Source: Bacteroidales bacterium | GTDB taxonomy: Bacteria; Bacteroidota; Bacteroidia; Bacteroidales; P3 | Length of the DNA: 58,750 nucleotides | NCBI GenBank assembly: GCA_017429685.1 | Contig: JAFROL010000012.1 | Span: 1 to 58,750, forward strand | Reading direction: 5' to 3' | Shown: in pieces, positions 1-9,379 of the stretch | Layout of the letters: each line of letters opens with the position of its first letter | How positions within the stretch are numbered: the first letter of the stretch is position 1 | Made by a program: the position numbers and the translations under genes | Notes under the pieces: generated by a model | What the model was told of the DNA's origin: nothing | Databases searched by the model: none | The model's input: the letters and a program-made list of their open reading frames with translations, nothing else

Positions 1-261
1 AAAAAGAGGTGTGTTTTTTTGTAAAGAATTGATAACTACCCAAATGATCATTTGAAATCGTCGCGCACTAAAAACTGCTTAAATTTACTAATAATCATAT
101 AATTACATCAATAATTTATGTTTTTTAATGGATGTTAATGATCTATAAATAAAAAAAAGTGTATATTTGCATATAGAAATGATATACGAAAGCTATATGA
201 TTTTCTTGCGAACGTGCTAACTTTTAGATAGTTTGTCGGCAAGAAGAATTTGTCATATATA
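1..261 (+). promoter_or_regulatory. Leader of the large secreted protein; -7 box TATATTTG at 162-169
   Basis: No gene is seen here. A Bacteroidota-type -7 element (TATATTTG, 162-169) lies about 90 nt before the start codon at 262. A clear -33 TTTG at the expected distance is missing, so the promoter is only partly supported. A perfect 14-bp palindrome, CAAATGATCATTTG, sits at about 41-54 and could be an operator. The stretch is very AT-rich. Confidence 0.4.
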
Positions 262-3200
262 ATGAAAAAAAGCATTATACATATAAAAAATTATCTTATT
301 TCATACTTGTTCCTGCTGGTCTTTTTGTTGGGCTGCGGAGCCATCAAAGCTCAGACGGATTACTCGGGAATATATTATATTGCAAGCACTGGTTACAATT
401 CCGCCAACCCTACGACCAACTATTACCTCTGTCCAACGGAAGGATGGTGCTATTATCAGGCCCCCGACGACTTTACCAGCCAAGCAAACGAGACGCCCTT
501 CCTCACAACGCACCGATGCCGCGACGGGAACTATGACGTAAACGCAAAAGCAGTGTGGTATGTCGAGAAACACCCCACAGAGGATTATTACTACATCCGA
601 CGTGTCTCAGATGGCAAATATATCGTTTTGAACGGCCAGATCAACACGACTGGTGATGCCAACCGAATGCGTGTGCACCTGGAGGCACTGGCAGAGCCCG
701 ACGACAAGGCTCTTTTTGCCCTGTTGCCCGATCCGGATGGAACGGCTTTGAACATCAAGCCCAAAACCCTTAGTACCTATCTCACCGTCAACGGTGGCAA
801 CGACAACAGCCTTGTAGGCGTCTCGGGCAAGACTGGTGGTCCAACTGGCTATGTCAACACCAAGGGTATCATCGGTATATATGCAACGCGAGACAACAAT
901 TCGAAATTCTATCTTGAGAATGCCGCCATCCACTCACCTGTTATCACCAACAATCACGATGGTACATTCACTATTACTGCCGAGGCGGGAGCAACCATCT
1001 ATTATACTACCGACGGAACCACCCCTACCTTGTCTACTCCTAACATCGGTTCAACGCCAGTCACTATCTATCAGACAGAAAGTTTGGCCATTATCAAGGC
1101 TATGGCACACATAGCAGGCGATCCTTTCCCGTCGGATGTCACTACATACAATCTCCCTGTCTGCGAACGCCCTAACATCGTGGTGAACAACAGTGATATC
1201 ACTATATCCTGTGCCACCTTGGGGGCAACCATCCACTATTCCACCGATGGCAGCGAGCCAACCAATTTGTCACCGACCTATAGTGGCTCTTTCAATCTTG
1301 GCAGCTCCACAATTGTCCGTGCCATCGCTACAAAGGCAGGTTACCGCAAATCCAACGAGGCTGTGTATCTTCCACCTCTCACAGTGCATTCATCAAGCGA
1401 AATGGTGGATATGAGCCGCCGATATTTCCTTGCCAGTGACTTTATTTCCACGGCTTCGATCGGCACCAGCGATAATCCCTTTACGGGAGTCATCGATGGC
1501 CAGCTGAACACTGTCAGCGGTCTCGACCATCCGCTTGTGGCTTATGCTGACGGGGCGACGATAAAGAATGTATTTGTTGACAATGTGAACATCAGTGGCG
1601 GCACCAATGTCGGTGCAATCTGCAATGAAGCAACGGGTTCCACCCGCATATACAACTGCGGTGTGTTGGCCAGCAATAGCACGGTGGCAAAAGACGCTGA
1701 CGGATATGACGTCATTACTTCGTGCAGCAGCACCATCAGCGGCAGCGGATATGTAGGTGGCATCGTGGGCCTTCTGGACGGCACTTCGCGCGTCATCAAC
1801 TGTTTCAGCTATGCCAATGTCGCGAGAGGCAACTATGTGGGCGGCATATTGGGTTACAACAATGTGGCAACCACTGCGAACAGCCTTAATACGATGGTGA
1901 TGAACTGTATGTTCTATGGTGAAGTGAGTGGTGCATCGATTGCTCCCATCTACAACGGTGAGATTATCACCAACGACGGCGATGCCAGTGGCGTCAACAA
2001 CTTCAACTACTTCCGCATCGAAGCGTCATACATTCAGAATAACAACATTGCCAAAGTCTATAACTGTGCACTTGGAGCCGAGACACGCTTCCTGCAGCGC
2101 TTTGAGTTTTACCGTCACTTGCTCAACAGCAACCGCGAACTTGCTGCCTGGTGGGCCACGGGTGATGCTGCAAACAAGGACGAGATGATGAAATGGGTGA
2201 TGGAACCCAGCCAGATAGGAACCACCATACCATATCCTGTCCTTAAAACTCCTGGCAGATATGCTTCGGTGGTCAACTACACTCCTAATTCGACTGCCTA
2301 TGATGTGGCGCACCGCTGTCAGGGGCGTAAACTGACCGGCGAAGGCGACAATGGTGTGTTGCACGTCACCATACAAATGGGAACGGGGGGCGCACAATTC
2401 ACTGCTCCGACAGGTGCCGGCCTAAAGCCTGGCGAATCAGGTGTGCTTGATCTTATTATCACCGACAAGGATTTTGAGCACTTCAACTTTAACTACGGCA
2501 AGGTGCAGCTGCCATACTATAATGACTACTGCAACGGCAACTATACGGGAAACCGTGTGGTCACCGGTTGGAAGATTACCAGTATCACTGGTGGCACAGC
2601 TGGCAGTTTCACTACAGGCGATGATGCTCCAGCCTATAATTTTGCCGACCGTAAATGTACCGGCAAAGACCTCTACAGCGTCAGCGGCCGTGTGTTCAAT
2701 CAGGGTGCCTACTGGGATGTGCCCGAAGGGGTGACGGCCATCACAATCCAGCCATACTGGGGCAAGGCTGTTTATCTGTCCGACGCTTACTGGGATGTGA
2801 CCTATAAGAATGGTACTGGAAATGATTTTACTAAAGCAGGATATATAAATGATGCTATGGCCACTCCCATCAATGTCACTACCGTTGGTGGAAGTCAGCG
2901 CTATAATAATGGTGTATCTACCTTCAATGGCCAGATTGTTTTCACCTCAATGAGCGACGCTATCTCAAGTTCGAAAGATAATGGTCTTTTTAAGGGGGCT
3001 ACAGAGAGTGCCAGTCATACAGTTTATGATTATGCCGTGGTGCTTGTGGGCAATTATCACCATACTTCCGCCCCAGAAGCAAGTGAAGGAAAGCCCTATA
3101 CGGTTACCTCTATTGACTTGGATGGCGACAATGAACCGGACTATTCTTTATTGCTTCGTTTTAACAGTCGTTTAGGCTTCCATCCGGTAAGATATGATTT

Positions 3201-4641
3201 CTTAAACTTGATAGGCCTTGGTATGGCACAGAAGACTACAGGCGGCACAGGTTCATACAATCTGGGTATTATGCAGCCCAAATATTGGTTTGAGGTGACC
3301 AACACAGCCCTCTTCCGCGTTACCCAGTTTGAATACAGTGGAAATGACAGGGTCAAGAAACCCTATATCCTACAGGGCGGTGTCATTGAGCAATGGGTTA
3401 CACAGCAGCAGGATGCAGGAGACAGAGTTTTGTATTTCCACGTGGGGGGCAATGTGTGGTTTAAGGAGTTCCACCGCGGTAGCCACCAAGACCATACAAA
3501 CAGGAGCACTCCACATCCGCCAATATCAGTCACAGGAGGAGACTTCGACAAATTCTACCTCACCGGATTCTATCAGTCGCAGGCCAAAATATACGATGAC
3601 AACGCCGAATGCTATATCAATGGCGGAAGGTTTGGCGAGATGGCCGGTGCAGGAATGGAAGGCATAGGAACCACTGCCGGCAAGGGTAATATTACTTGGA
3701 TTATCGACAATGCTGATATCGATGAGTTCTATGGAGGTGGCATCAACTTTGACAAGCCTGTTTTTGGCAATATAAATACAACCATCTCAAACAGCAACGT
3801 GCGACAGTACTGCGGTGGCCCAAAATTCGGCGATATGAAAAACGGACGAACTGTCACCACAACCGCAACCAACTGTGTTTTCGGCACCTATTTCGGTGCT
3901 GGCTATGGCGGCAACTCATACAGCCGTTATGCTCCGGCTAATAGAAACAATATAATTAATTTGCCAGGTAATGGTAAGCTTCCTGGAAATAATAGTGAAG
4001 TGAGATATTTTAATTCCTGGAACGAATGGGTGCAGGAAGAGTATACGCAATCTTATAACAGTACATACGGCGGTATCTCTACTCAGATTGATTACCAGTT
4101 TATTCCGATGTCAAGCAATGTCGAAAATGTGGCCCGTCTATGGGTTGAATTTGTCGGTTTCTCGCTGGCAACGACACACAATGTTACATCGGTGCTGAAA
4201 GGTTGCACCATTTTAAATGATTTCTATGGCGGTGGCAGCCTTGGCAAGGTTGAAGGTCCTGTGACATCCACGCTCGACAGCTGCATTGTGCACGGAAGTG
4301 TTTTCGGCGCCGGCTATTCGGCATCACTACCTACGGTAGAAGTTGATCAAATAGGTTTCCAAACAGAACCATACTATTATGAAAGTCTTGGTACTTATCG
4401 TACAGGTGTCAAAGGCCCGACGACAACTTACAGATGGGAGCACGCTGAGTCTTTCGGCATTGACAATACCAACCACATATTATATACCACTGTAGATCTC
4501 GACGGCCTTGGCAAAGTTATAGGCGATGTGGAGTTGAGAGTTTATGGCAAAACAAAGGTGTTTGGCAGTGTCTACGGCGGTGGCAACCAAGGTGAGGTGG
4601 AAGGTAATACAAAGGTGATAGTTAACGGAACGGGGTTGTGA
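262..4641 (+). CDS. Large secreted repeat protein with chitobiase-C-like and GLUG-like domains
   Basis: About 1459 residues from the ATG at 262; an upstream in-frame TTG at 250 is a less likely start. The N-terminus is a signal peptide (MKKSIIHI..., hydrophobic to about residue 25). Cleavage could be by signal peptidase I after KAQ or, less likely, at an LLGC lipobox. Around residues 230-375 are two tandem domains resembling the CHB_HEX_C family (motifs IYYTTDGTTPT and IHYSTDGSEPT). Then come GLUG-like repeats (YVGGIVGLLDGTSRVINC, YVGGILGYN), and a C-terminal half rich in YGGG/FGAGY glycine motifs separated by cysteine-containing strands. Role unknown, probably a surface or extracellular adhesin-like protein. 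No type IX sorting domain is present. The frame stops within a few bases of a composite repeat array, so the C-terminus may have been truncated by it. Confidence 0.8.
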   Translation: MKKSIIHIKNYLISYLFLLVFLLGCGAIKAQTDYSGIYYIASTGYNSANPTTNYYLCPTEGWCYYQAPDDFTSQANETPFLTTHRCRDGNYDVNAKAVWYVEKHPTEDYYYIRRVSDGKYIVLNGQINTTGDANRMRVHLEALAEPDDKALFALLPDPDGTALNIKPKTLSTYLTVNGGNDNSLVGVSGKTGGPTGYVNTKGIIGIYATRDNNSKFYLENAAIHSPVITNNHDGTFTITAEAGATIYYTTDGTTPTLSTPNIGSTPVTIYQTESLAIIKAMAHIAGDPFPSDVTTYNLPVCERPNIVVNNSDITISCATLGATIHYSTDGSEPTNLSPTYSGSFNLGSSTIVRAIATKAGYRKSNEAVYLPPLTVHSSSEMVDMSRRYFLASDFISTASIGTSDNPFTGVIDGQLNTVSGLDHPLVAYADGATIKNVFVDNVNISGGTNVGAICNEATGSTRIYNCGVLASNSTVAKDADGYDVITSCSSTISGSGYVGGIVGLLDGTSRVINCFSYANVARGNYVGGILGYNNVATTANSLNTMVMNCMFYGEVSGASIAPIYNGEIITNDGDASGVNNFNYFRIEASYIQNNNIAKVYNCALGAETRFLQRFEFYRHLLNSNRELAAWWATGDAANKDEMMKWVMEPSQIGTTIPYPVLKTPGRYASVVNYTPNSTAYDVAHRCQGRKLTGEGDNGVLHVTIQMGTGGAQFTAPTGAGLKPGESGVLDLIITDKDFEHFNFNYGKVQLPYYNDYCNGNYTGNRVVTGWKITSITGGTAGSFTTGDDAPAYNFADRKCTGKDLYSVSGRVFNQGAYWDVPEGVTAITIQPYWGKAVYLSDAYWDVTYKNGTGNDFTKAGYINDAMATPINVTTVGGSQRYNNGVSTFNGQIVFTSMSDAISSSKDNGLFKGATESASHTVYDYAVVLVGNYHHTSAPEASEGKPYTVTSIDLDGDNEPDYSLLLRFNSRLGFHPVRYDFLNLIGLGMAQKTTGGTGSYNLGIMQPKYWFEVTNTALFRVTQFEYSGNDRVKKPYILQGGVIEQWVTQQQDAGDRVLYFHVGGNVWFKEFHRGSHQDHTNRSTPHPPISVTGGDFDKFYLTGFYQSQAKIYDDNAECYINGGRFGEMAGAGMEGIGTTAGKGNITWIIDNADIDEFYGGGINFDKPVFGNINTTISNSNVRQYCGGPKFGDMKNGRTVTTTATNCVFGTYFGAGYGGNSYSRYAPANRNNIINLPGNGKLPGNNSEVRYFNSWNEWVQEEYTQSYNSTYGGISTQIDYQFIPMSSNVENVARLWVEFVGFSLATTHNVTSVLKGCTILNDFYGGGSLGKVEGPVTSTLDSCIVHGSVFGAGYSASLPTVEVDQIGFQTEPYYYESLGTYRTGVKGPTTTYRWEHAESFGIDNTNHILYTTVDLDGLGKVIGDVELRVYGKTKVFGSVYGGGNQGEVEGNTKVIVNGTGL

Positions 4642-4756
4642 AAACGGAGAACGGAAAGCGGAAAACGGAAAACGGGCTGACGCGGTAGCCACTAACGCAT
4701 TAACACATTCACACATTAACGCATTCCCACACTAACGCATTAACGCATTCGCATTC
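4641..4756. repeat. Composite repeat class 1: B array, core, A array
   Basis: Reading 5'-3': GGAAAGCGGAAAACG-type units (4641-4674), an imperfect palindromic core GGGCTGACGCGGTAGCC (4674-4690), then AACGCATTAACACATTC-type units to about 4756. It fills the whole gap between two convergent genes, and the stop codon of the minus-strand hydrolase lies in its right edge. The same composite, in either orientation, recurs across the window. Confidence 0.85.
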
Positions 4757-5717
4757 ATTTTCCTTTGTAAAGTTCGAAGACGTTCATCGAGGTCCATTTG
4801 GTTGGGCGGACGTTGGCATCGCGCAGGGTGGCATCATATTGCATACGGCTGCCGGCCAGCGTTTTGTCGACAAAGGCGTCGAACTCCTGTATGGTGTAGT
4901 TCATCAGTCCTGACACCTCGTGGCCTATGCCTTCGTAGATGAAGTACCAGTGCGGATAGCCCTTCTTTTCGAAGAGACGGTGCAGTTTCTTTGGCCCGTA
5001 GAGACCCGAGTGCAGCAGGGGAGGAAACTTGCGGTAGTTCACTATCTTGTCCTTGTCGCCGTGAAGGAAGAAAGTGGGGGCCGGAGCCGAGTCGTAGTGC
5101 GCGCGCTTGCCGTCGCAGTAGACGGCACCCGAATAGGCCACCACGGCGGCGGGCCGCCATCCGGCAGGCAGGGCTGCGGCAGGGGCAAGGCAGTTGGCGC
5201 GGCAGTAGTCGAGCTGCAGCACGCTGATGGCGCCGGCACTGCTGCCACTGAGCACGATGTGGCGCGGGTTGACACCCCACGCGTCGGCGTTGCGGCAAAT
5301 GTATGCCACGGCATCGGCGCAGTCCTCGGCTCCGATGTTGATGGCGTCGCGGAAGATGCGCTGCATATTGGTGAGGCGAATGGTGTCGCCTTTGACTTCG
5401 CGCAGGTGCAGGCGGTAGTCGATGGCTACGGCCGTGTAGCCTGCGTGTGCCAGCTGCTGGCAGAAGAGGCGGACATTGAGGTCGGTGCGCGAGCCGTTGA
5501 CGAAGCCGCCGCCGAACATAAAGATGACGCAAGCCGAGTCGGGCCGCGCCTCGTCGGGCGTGTAGACGTCCATCATCAGCGGTTTGTCGCCACGGACGAC
5601 GTATTGGTAAGTCTTCGGAACGATGCTGTCACGATAGATTTTGCGCACGGGACCTGCAGCTTGCGCGTAGACGGGCAATAAAATGACGAGTAACAGAATG
5701 AATGTGAGTCGTTTCAT
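4755..5717 (-). CDS. Secreted alpha/beta-hydrolase (esterase-like)
   Basis: 320 residues starting MKRLTFILLLVILL at 5717; the frame is open further upstream only because it runs through a TTAAAG repeat and an overlapping gene. A Sec signal peptide ends near AQA (about residue 20). Family features are an oxyanion-type GGGF motif, the nucleophile elbow GSSAG, an acid in HGDKD and a late histidine in GIGHE, which together make a full Ser-Asp-His set. This resembles carbohydrate-esterase or xylan-esterase-like hydrolases of the BD-FAE/Aes type, but the substrate cannot be read from sequence. It lies head to tail with the lipoprotein gene at 5753-6457, separated only by a short repeat. Confidence 0.85.
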   Translation of the reverse strand: MKRLTFILLLVILLPVYAQAAGPVRKIYRDSIVPKTYQYVVRGDKPLMMDVYTPDEARPDSACVIFMFGGGFVNGSRTDLNVRLFCQQLAHAGYTAVAIDYRLHLREVKGDTIRLTNMQRIFRDAINIGAEDCADAVAYICRNADAWGVNPRHIVLSGSSAGAISVLQLDYCRANCLAPAAALPAGWRPAAVVAYSGAVYCDGKRAHYDSAPAPTFFLHGDKDKIVNYRKFPPLLHSGLYGPKKLHRLFEKKGYPHWYFIYEGIGHEVSGLMNYTIQEFDAFVDKTLAGSRMQYDATLRDANVRPTKWTSMNVFELYKGK

Positions 5718-5722
5718 TGAAA

Positions 5723-5757
5723 CTAAAGTTAAAGTTAAGGTTAAAGTTAAGGTTAGA
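5723..5757. repeat. TTAAAG/TTAAGG tandem array
   Basis: Five to six degenerate copies of a 6-nt unit (GTTAAA / GTTAAG) occupy the whole gap between two minus-strand genes. The stop codon of the upstream lipoprotein gene (5753-5755) is inside the array. The array is stop-free in the hydrolase frame and would read as alternating Leu-Thr. Confidence 0.85.
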
Positions 5758-6457
5758 ATTTGTAGTGTACGCCGAATCCGGCGCTGAAGCGGTCGTAGTT
5801 GAAATAGTTGTCGTCGGTGGGCCATCCGCTGAGGGCGGCGTAGGCCAGGTTGAAGCAGAACTTGAACTTGGGCCAGCCGAAGCGGAACATCAGCTGGGGC
5901 TGGAAGACGAAGGTGGGTGCGTCGTGTCGGATTACAAGGCTCTCGGTGCCGTCGCTGGCCACCTGGTATTTGTCGAACTGGGGTGTCATCAGGCCGCACT
6001 TGATGCCGAAACCGAGGTCGATGCAGTCGTCGTCGAGGCCTGTCCAGCCGAAATTGATTTGGCTGAAAACAAGGTTATAGTGTCCTTCGGTGCGGTAGGT
6101 GTTGTTGACAAGATTGGTGACGGTGTCTTGACGCGTTGAACCGTAGGCGTAGCCAACGTAGCATTCAAGAACACTCATTCCGAAAGGGAAATAGGTGCCT
6201 GCAGCCCCCTGGATGTGGTAGATGCCAGCGTCGGTGAAGCTGGCCGAGGCCTGTACGCCCAGCATATTGAGTGGCGCGTATGCCACCGTGGCGTTGACGG
6301 CCGGAGCCGCCAGCAACGGTGCCGACATCGAAAAGGAGCCGTCGACGTGCAGGTCGCCCTGCTCGCGCAGCAGCGGTATGTCGGTGTTGTGGGGATGGTA
6401 GACTACACAGCTGGCGCAGAGCAACGTGGCAAGGATTGGCAGAAGGATTCTTTTCAT
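5753..6457 (-). CDS. Putative lipoprotein / small outer-membrane beta-barrel
   Basis: 234 residues. MKRILLPILATLLCASC is a lipoprotein signal peptide with lipobox at LCASC, so it is probably lipid-anchored. The rest alternates short amphipathic strands rich in aromatic residues (YVGYAYGS, FVFQPQLMFRFGW) and ends in an aromatic strand FGVHYKF, as in outer-membrane barrels. I do not recognise a named family. It has its own upstream -7 box (6663-6670) with a leader of about 200 nt, and is followed by the secreted hydrolase. Confidence 0.75.
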   Translation of the reverse strand: MKRILLPILATLLCASCVVYHPHNTDIPLLREQGDLHVDGSFSMSAPLLAAPAVNATVAYAPLNMLGVQASASFTDAGIYHIQGAAGTYFPFGMSVLECYVGYAYGSTRQDTVTNLVNNTYRTEGHYNLVFSQINFGWTGLDDDCIDLGFGIKCGLMTPQFDKYQVASDGTESLVIRHDAPTFVFQPQLMFRFGWPKFKFCFNLAYAALSGWPTDDNYFNYDRFSAGFGVHYKF

Positions 6458-6662
6458 TTTTGTTTCGATTTTGGTTCTTTTCTTTGAAATAGTCGTTTTC
6501 CAGCCTCAGCATAGTGCAAACACTACGTGACTTGCCCTCTGCTTTTGGCTTATCGAAAACGTTGTTTTTTGTTTTCTGCAGTAGGCGAAAGAATGGCTTT
6601 GTTGTGTGTAAGCTTTTGTAAGGCTGAGTGTTGCGTTTTATTCTTTCGGCCTTTGTGCAATG

Positions 6663-6670
6663 CAAATATA
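6663..6670 (-). promoter_or_regulatory. -7 promoter element TATATTTG for the 5753-6457 gene
   Basis: On the minus strand the sequence reads TATATTTGC. The -33 region is only a partial match (TTTAC). This implies a leader of about 200 nt before the ATG at 6457. The rest of 6458-6780 holds no recognisable gene. Confidence 0.45.
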
Positions 6671-6780
6671 ACATATTTTTTGTAAATGGAGTGTATGCGC
6701 GTCGGTATGAATTCGACTGGGCTGCAAAAACATCTACTGACACGTAATGGCAGATAGTGGTGGCAGTTATCCCTTTGGCG

Positions 6781-6833
6781 ACTGACAAAATGTCAGTTTT
6801 TAGGACACGGTGTCGCTTGGCATTGTTCTTGAT
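6781..6833 (+). promoter_or_regulatory. Probable dnaK heat-shock promoter: palindrome plus -24/-12-like element
   Basis: A perfect inverted repeat ACTGACA-AAA-TGTCAGT (6781-6797) lies 20 nt upstream of TTGGCATTGTTCTTGAT (6817-6833). The latter resembles a sigma-54 -24/-12 promoter (TTGGCAC-N5-TTGC) with GA in place of GC at -12. Start of transcription would be near 6845, giving a leader of about 70 nt before dnaK. No TAnnTTTG housekeeping element is obvious. The assignment is inference from spacing and symmetry. Confidence 0.4.
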
Positions 6834-6913
6834 TGCTTCTGTTTGAATTTCCGCCTGAAGCGGAGTTCCACAATCAACAATGTTTCACGAAAAAAATAAA
6901 AAAACAATAAATT

Positions 6914-8836
6914 ATGGGAAAAATCATTGGTATAGACTTAGGAACGACCAACAGCTGCGTTAGCGTTATGGAAGGCAATGAGCCTGTGGTCATTATGAAC
7001 AGCGAAGGCAACCGCACCACCCCGTCGGTGGTCGGATTCCTCGAAAACGGCGACCGCAAGGTGGGCGACCCCGCCAAGCGTCAAGCCATCACCAACCCTC
7101 ACAACACGGTCTACTCGATCAAGCGTTTTATGGGCGAGAGTTACGACCGCGTGCAGAAAGAGATTGAGGCTGTGCCTTATAAGGTCGTCAAGGGCGACAA
7201 CAACACGCCCCGCGTCGACATCAACGGACGCCTCTATACTCCGCAGGAAATCAGCGCAATCGTTCTTCAGAAGATGAAGAAGACTGCCGAGGACTTCCTG
7301 GGCACAGAGGTGACCGAAGCCGTCATCACCGTGCCGGCTTACTTCAACGACAGTCAGCGTCAGGCCACCAAGGAGGCAGGCGAAATTGCCGGTCTGAAGG
7401 TGCGCCGTATCGTCAACGAGCCTACGGCCGCCGCTCTGGCCTACGGCCTCGACAAGAAGAACAAAGATATGAATGTGGCCGTCTTCGACCTCGGTGGCGG
7501 TACGTTCGATATCTCGATTCTGAACCTGGGCGACGGCGTGTTTGAGGTCAAGTCGACCAACGGCAACACGCACCTGGGCGGCGACGACTTCGACCTGAAG
7601 ATCATCAACTGGCTGGCCGACAGCTTCAAGAGCGACAAGGGCATCGACCTGCGCAAGGACCCGATGGCAATGCAGCGCCTGAAAGAGGCTGCCGAGAAGG
7701 CTAAGATCGAGCTTTCGTCGAGCCAGGAGACCGAAATCAATCTGCCTTACATCACCGTTGCCGACGGCGTGCCGCAGCACTTGGTGATGAAGCTGACCCG
7801 CGCCAAATTCGAGCAGCTCTGCGACGACCTGATCCAGGCCACCATCGAGCCCTGCCGTCAGGCTATGAAGGACGCTGGACTTACGAACAGCGATATAAAT
7901 GAAGTTATTCTGGTGGGCGGTTCGACCCGTATCCCCGCCGTGCAGAAGAAGGTCGAAGAGTTCTTCGGCAAGACTCCCAACAAGGGCGTCAACCCCGACG
8001 AGGTGGTCGCTATCGGCGCTGCCATCCAGGGCGGTGTGCTGACTGGCGAGGTGAAGGATGTGCTTCTGCTTGATGTCACTCCTCTTTCGCTGGGTATCGA
8101 GACCCTCGGCGGCGTGATGACCCGTCTGATCGATGCCAACACCACCATCCCGACCAAGAAATCGCAGGTCTTCTCAACTGCTGCCGACAACCAGCCCGAG
8201 GTCGAAATCCACGTCCTGCAGGGCGAGCGCCCGATGGCAGCCGACAACAAGACCATCGGCCGCTTCCACCTGGCCGGCATTCCGCCAGCACCGCGTGGAG
8301 TGCCCCAGATTGAGGTCACATTCGACATCGACGCCAACGGCATCCTCAACGTCAGCGCTTTGGATAAAGCAACAGGCAAGAGCCAGAATATCCGCATCGA
8401 GGCTTCGAGCGGCTTGAGCGACGACGAAATCAAGCGTATGAAGGCTGAAGCCGAGGCTCACGCTGCCGACGACAAGAAGGCCAAGGAGGAAATCGAGAAG
8501 ATTAACGCTGCCGACAGTATGATCTTCCAGAGCGAGAAGAACCTGAAGGACTACGGCGACAAGCTGCCCGCCGACAAGAAGAGCGCCATCGAGAACGCCC
8601 TCAACGAACTGAAGGCCGCCCACAACGCCCGCAACGTCGCCGGCATCGACCAGGCTATGGAGAAGATTAACGCCGCTTGGCAGGCCGCCAGCCAGGATAT
8701 GTACAACGCCCAGCAGCAGGCCGGCCCCCAGAACCCCGGCCAAGGCTTCCAAGGCAACCCCAACGCCGGCCAGCAGAACAACGGTGGCTCAAATAATGAT
8801 ACCGTCGAAGATGCTGATTACGAAGAAGTGAAGTAA
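6914..8836 (+). CDS. dnaK: Molecular chaperone DnaK (Hsp70)
   Basis: 640 residues, full length. The ATPase domain begins [17 protein letters not shown] and contains the phosphate-2 loop [11 protein letters not shown] and [11 protein letters not shown]. The substrate domain follows, with a variable Gln/Asn/Gly-rich tail ending DADYEEVK. It binds exposed hydrophobic segments of unfolded proteins with DnaJ and GrpE in the cytoplasm; neither co-chaperone gene is adjacent. It is transcribed alone from the region at 6781-6845 and followed by an unusual run of hairpins and a terminator. A degraded second copy of its last eight codons lies at 9330-9356. Confidence 0.99.
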   Translation: MGKIIGIDLGTTNSCVSVMEGNEPVVIMNSEGNRTTPSVVGFLENGDRKVGDPAKRQAITNPHNTVYSIKRFMGESYDRVQKEIEAVPYKVVKGDNNTPRVDINGRLYTPQEISAIVLQKMKKTAEDFLGTEVTEAVITVPAYFNDSQRQATKEAGEIAGLKVRRIVNEPTAAALAYGLDKKNKDMNVAVFDLGGGTFDISILNLGDGVFEVKSTNGNTHLGGDDFDLKIINWLADSFKSDKGIDLRKDPMAMQRLKEAAEKAKIELSSSQETEINLPYITVADGVPQHLVMKLTRAKFEQLCDDLIQATIEPCRQAMKDAGLTNSDINEVILVGGSTRIPAVQKKVEEFFGKTPNKGVNPDEVVAIGAAIQGGVLTGEVKDVLLLDVTPLSLGIETLGGVMTRLIDANTTIPTKKSQVFSTAADNQPEVEIHVLQGERPMAADNKTIGRFHLAGIPPAPRGVPQIEVTFDIDANGILNVSALDKATGKSQNIRIEASSGLSDDEIKRMKAEAEAHAADDKKAKEEIEKINAADSMIFQSEKNLKDYGDKLPADKKSAIENALNELKAAHNARNVAGIDQAMEKINAAWQAASQDMYNAQQQAGPQNPGQGFQGNPNAGQQNNGGSNNDTVEDADYEEVK

Positions 8837-8937
8837 AGAGCCGGTGGCTCTTTACGATAACAAAGCGGAGAAAGACACCCTCGCGGTGTCTGCGGCCTCC
8901 GGGACCGCCCCGCGGATTCGAATACCGCGGTAAATTC
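8837..8937 (+). other. Cluster of four hairpins in the dnaK 3' untranslated region
   Basis: Consecutive perfect stems: AGAGCC/GGCTCT (8837-8852), GACACC/GGTGTC (about 8875-8891), GCGG/CCGC around CCTCCGGGA (about 8892-8908), and CCGCGG/CCGCGG around ATTCGAATA (about 8909-8930). None is followed by a U-tract, so they are not simple terminators. Comparison with the second terminator copy at 9357-9415 suggests this block of about 100 bp is inserted relative to that copy. The last hairpin superficially resembles a tRNA T-arm, but no complete tRNA is present. Confidence 0.7.
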
Positions 8938-8961
8938 AGAAGCTTTACAATCACAACCAGC

Positions 8962-9000
8962 AAAAAGAGGTGCAACAGCAAGTTGCGCCTCTTTTTTTTG
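8962..9000 (+). terminator. Rho-independent terminator of dnaK (copy 1)
   Basis: Stem AGAGGTGCAAC / GTTGCGCCTCT with loop AGCA and an eight-T tract. Nearly identical to the second copy at 9380-9415, with one base change in the stem. Confidence 0.9.
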
Positions 9001-9058
9001 CTGTCAAGGCAATAATGCCAAACAATTTGCGTTGTACAAGAAAAAAGGAGGAGTATAT

Positions 9059-9304
9059 ATGATGACATCGGCACAACAAAATGCGATGAACACAGAACTG
9101 TGGCAAAGTATCGGCTACATTGCCGATGACGAAGCACTTATGCGCCGTCTGACTCGTTACGCCAAGAAACTGGCCAAAGAGAAGGATCCGTCTCTTATGA
9201 CCAAAGAGGAGTTCTTTGCCCGTGTGGATGCAGCAAAAGAGGGCCCCTCATACGAACTGCAGGAAGGTGAGACCATTGAAGACCTGATTAAACGTGTTGG
9301 ATAA
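9059..9304 (+). CDS. Small antitoxin-like protein, orphan
   Basis: 81 residues from the ATG at 9059, chosen because a strong AAGGAGG lies 6-12 nt upstream, which is unusual here. The helical, charged protein (LTRYAKKLAKEKDPSLMTKEEFF...) resembles in general character small antitoxins of RelE/ParE-type pairs in Bacteroidota. That is recognition by style, not by a diagnostic motif. Its stop overlaps a downstream ATG (TAATG at 9302-9306), as in coupled antitoxin-toxin genes. The downstream frame, however, reads only MAYKIRRNG before it runs into a dispersed repeat and a dnaK 3'-end remnant. A lost toxin partner is therefore plausible. Confidence 0.6.
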   Translation: MMTSAQQNAMNTELWQSIGYIADDEALMRRLTRYAKKLAKEKDPSLMTKEEFFARVDAAKEGPSYELQEGETIEDLIKRVG

Positions 9305-9329
9305 TGGCGTACAAAATCCGCCGCAACGG

Positions 9330-9356
9330 GATGCGGATTATGAAGAAGTTAAGTGA
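9330..9356 (+). pseudogene. Degraded second copy of the dnaK 3' end
   Basis: These 27 bases translate to DADYEEVK plus stop, identical to the DnaK C-terminus at 8810-8836. The two DNA copies differ at four positions, all third-base or stop-codon changes (GCT/GCG, TAC/TAT, GTG/GTT, TAA/TGA). This is the signature of protein-coding homology rather than chance. It is followed by AAGCTT and a terminator like those after the true dnaK. No further dnaK sequence precedes it. Confidence 0.75.
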
Positions 9357-9379
9357 AAAAAGCTTCACTAATAATGAAA

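Noticed and set aside
4920-5681. A 253-codon plus-strand frame opposite the hydrolase gene
   Set aside because: Typical GC-rich antisense shadow of a real gene with full catalytic motifs on the minus strand.
6165-6788. A 207-codon minus-strand frame across the dnaK upstream region
   Set aside because: It overlaps the lipoprotein gene in a wrong frame and spans that gene's leader and -7 box.
8892-8930. T-arm-like hairpin with ATTCGAAT after dnaK, suggesting a tRNA
   Set aside because: No acceptor, D or anticodon arm can be drawn around it and no CCA-type end follows; it is one of a series of simple hairpins.
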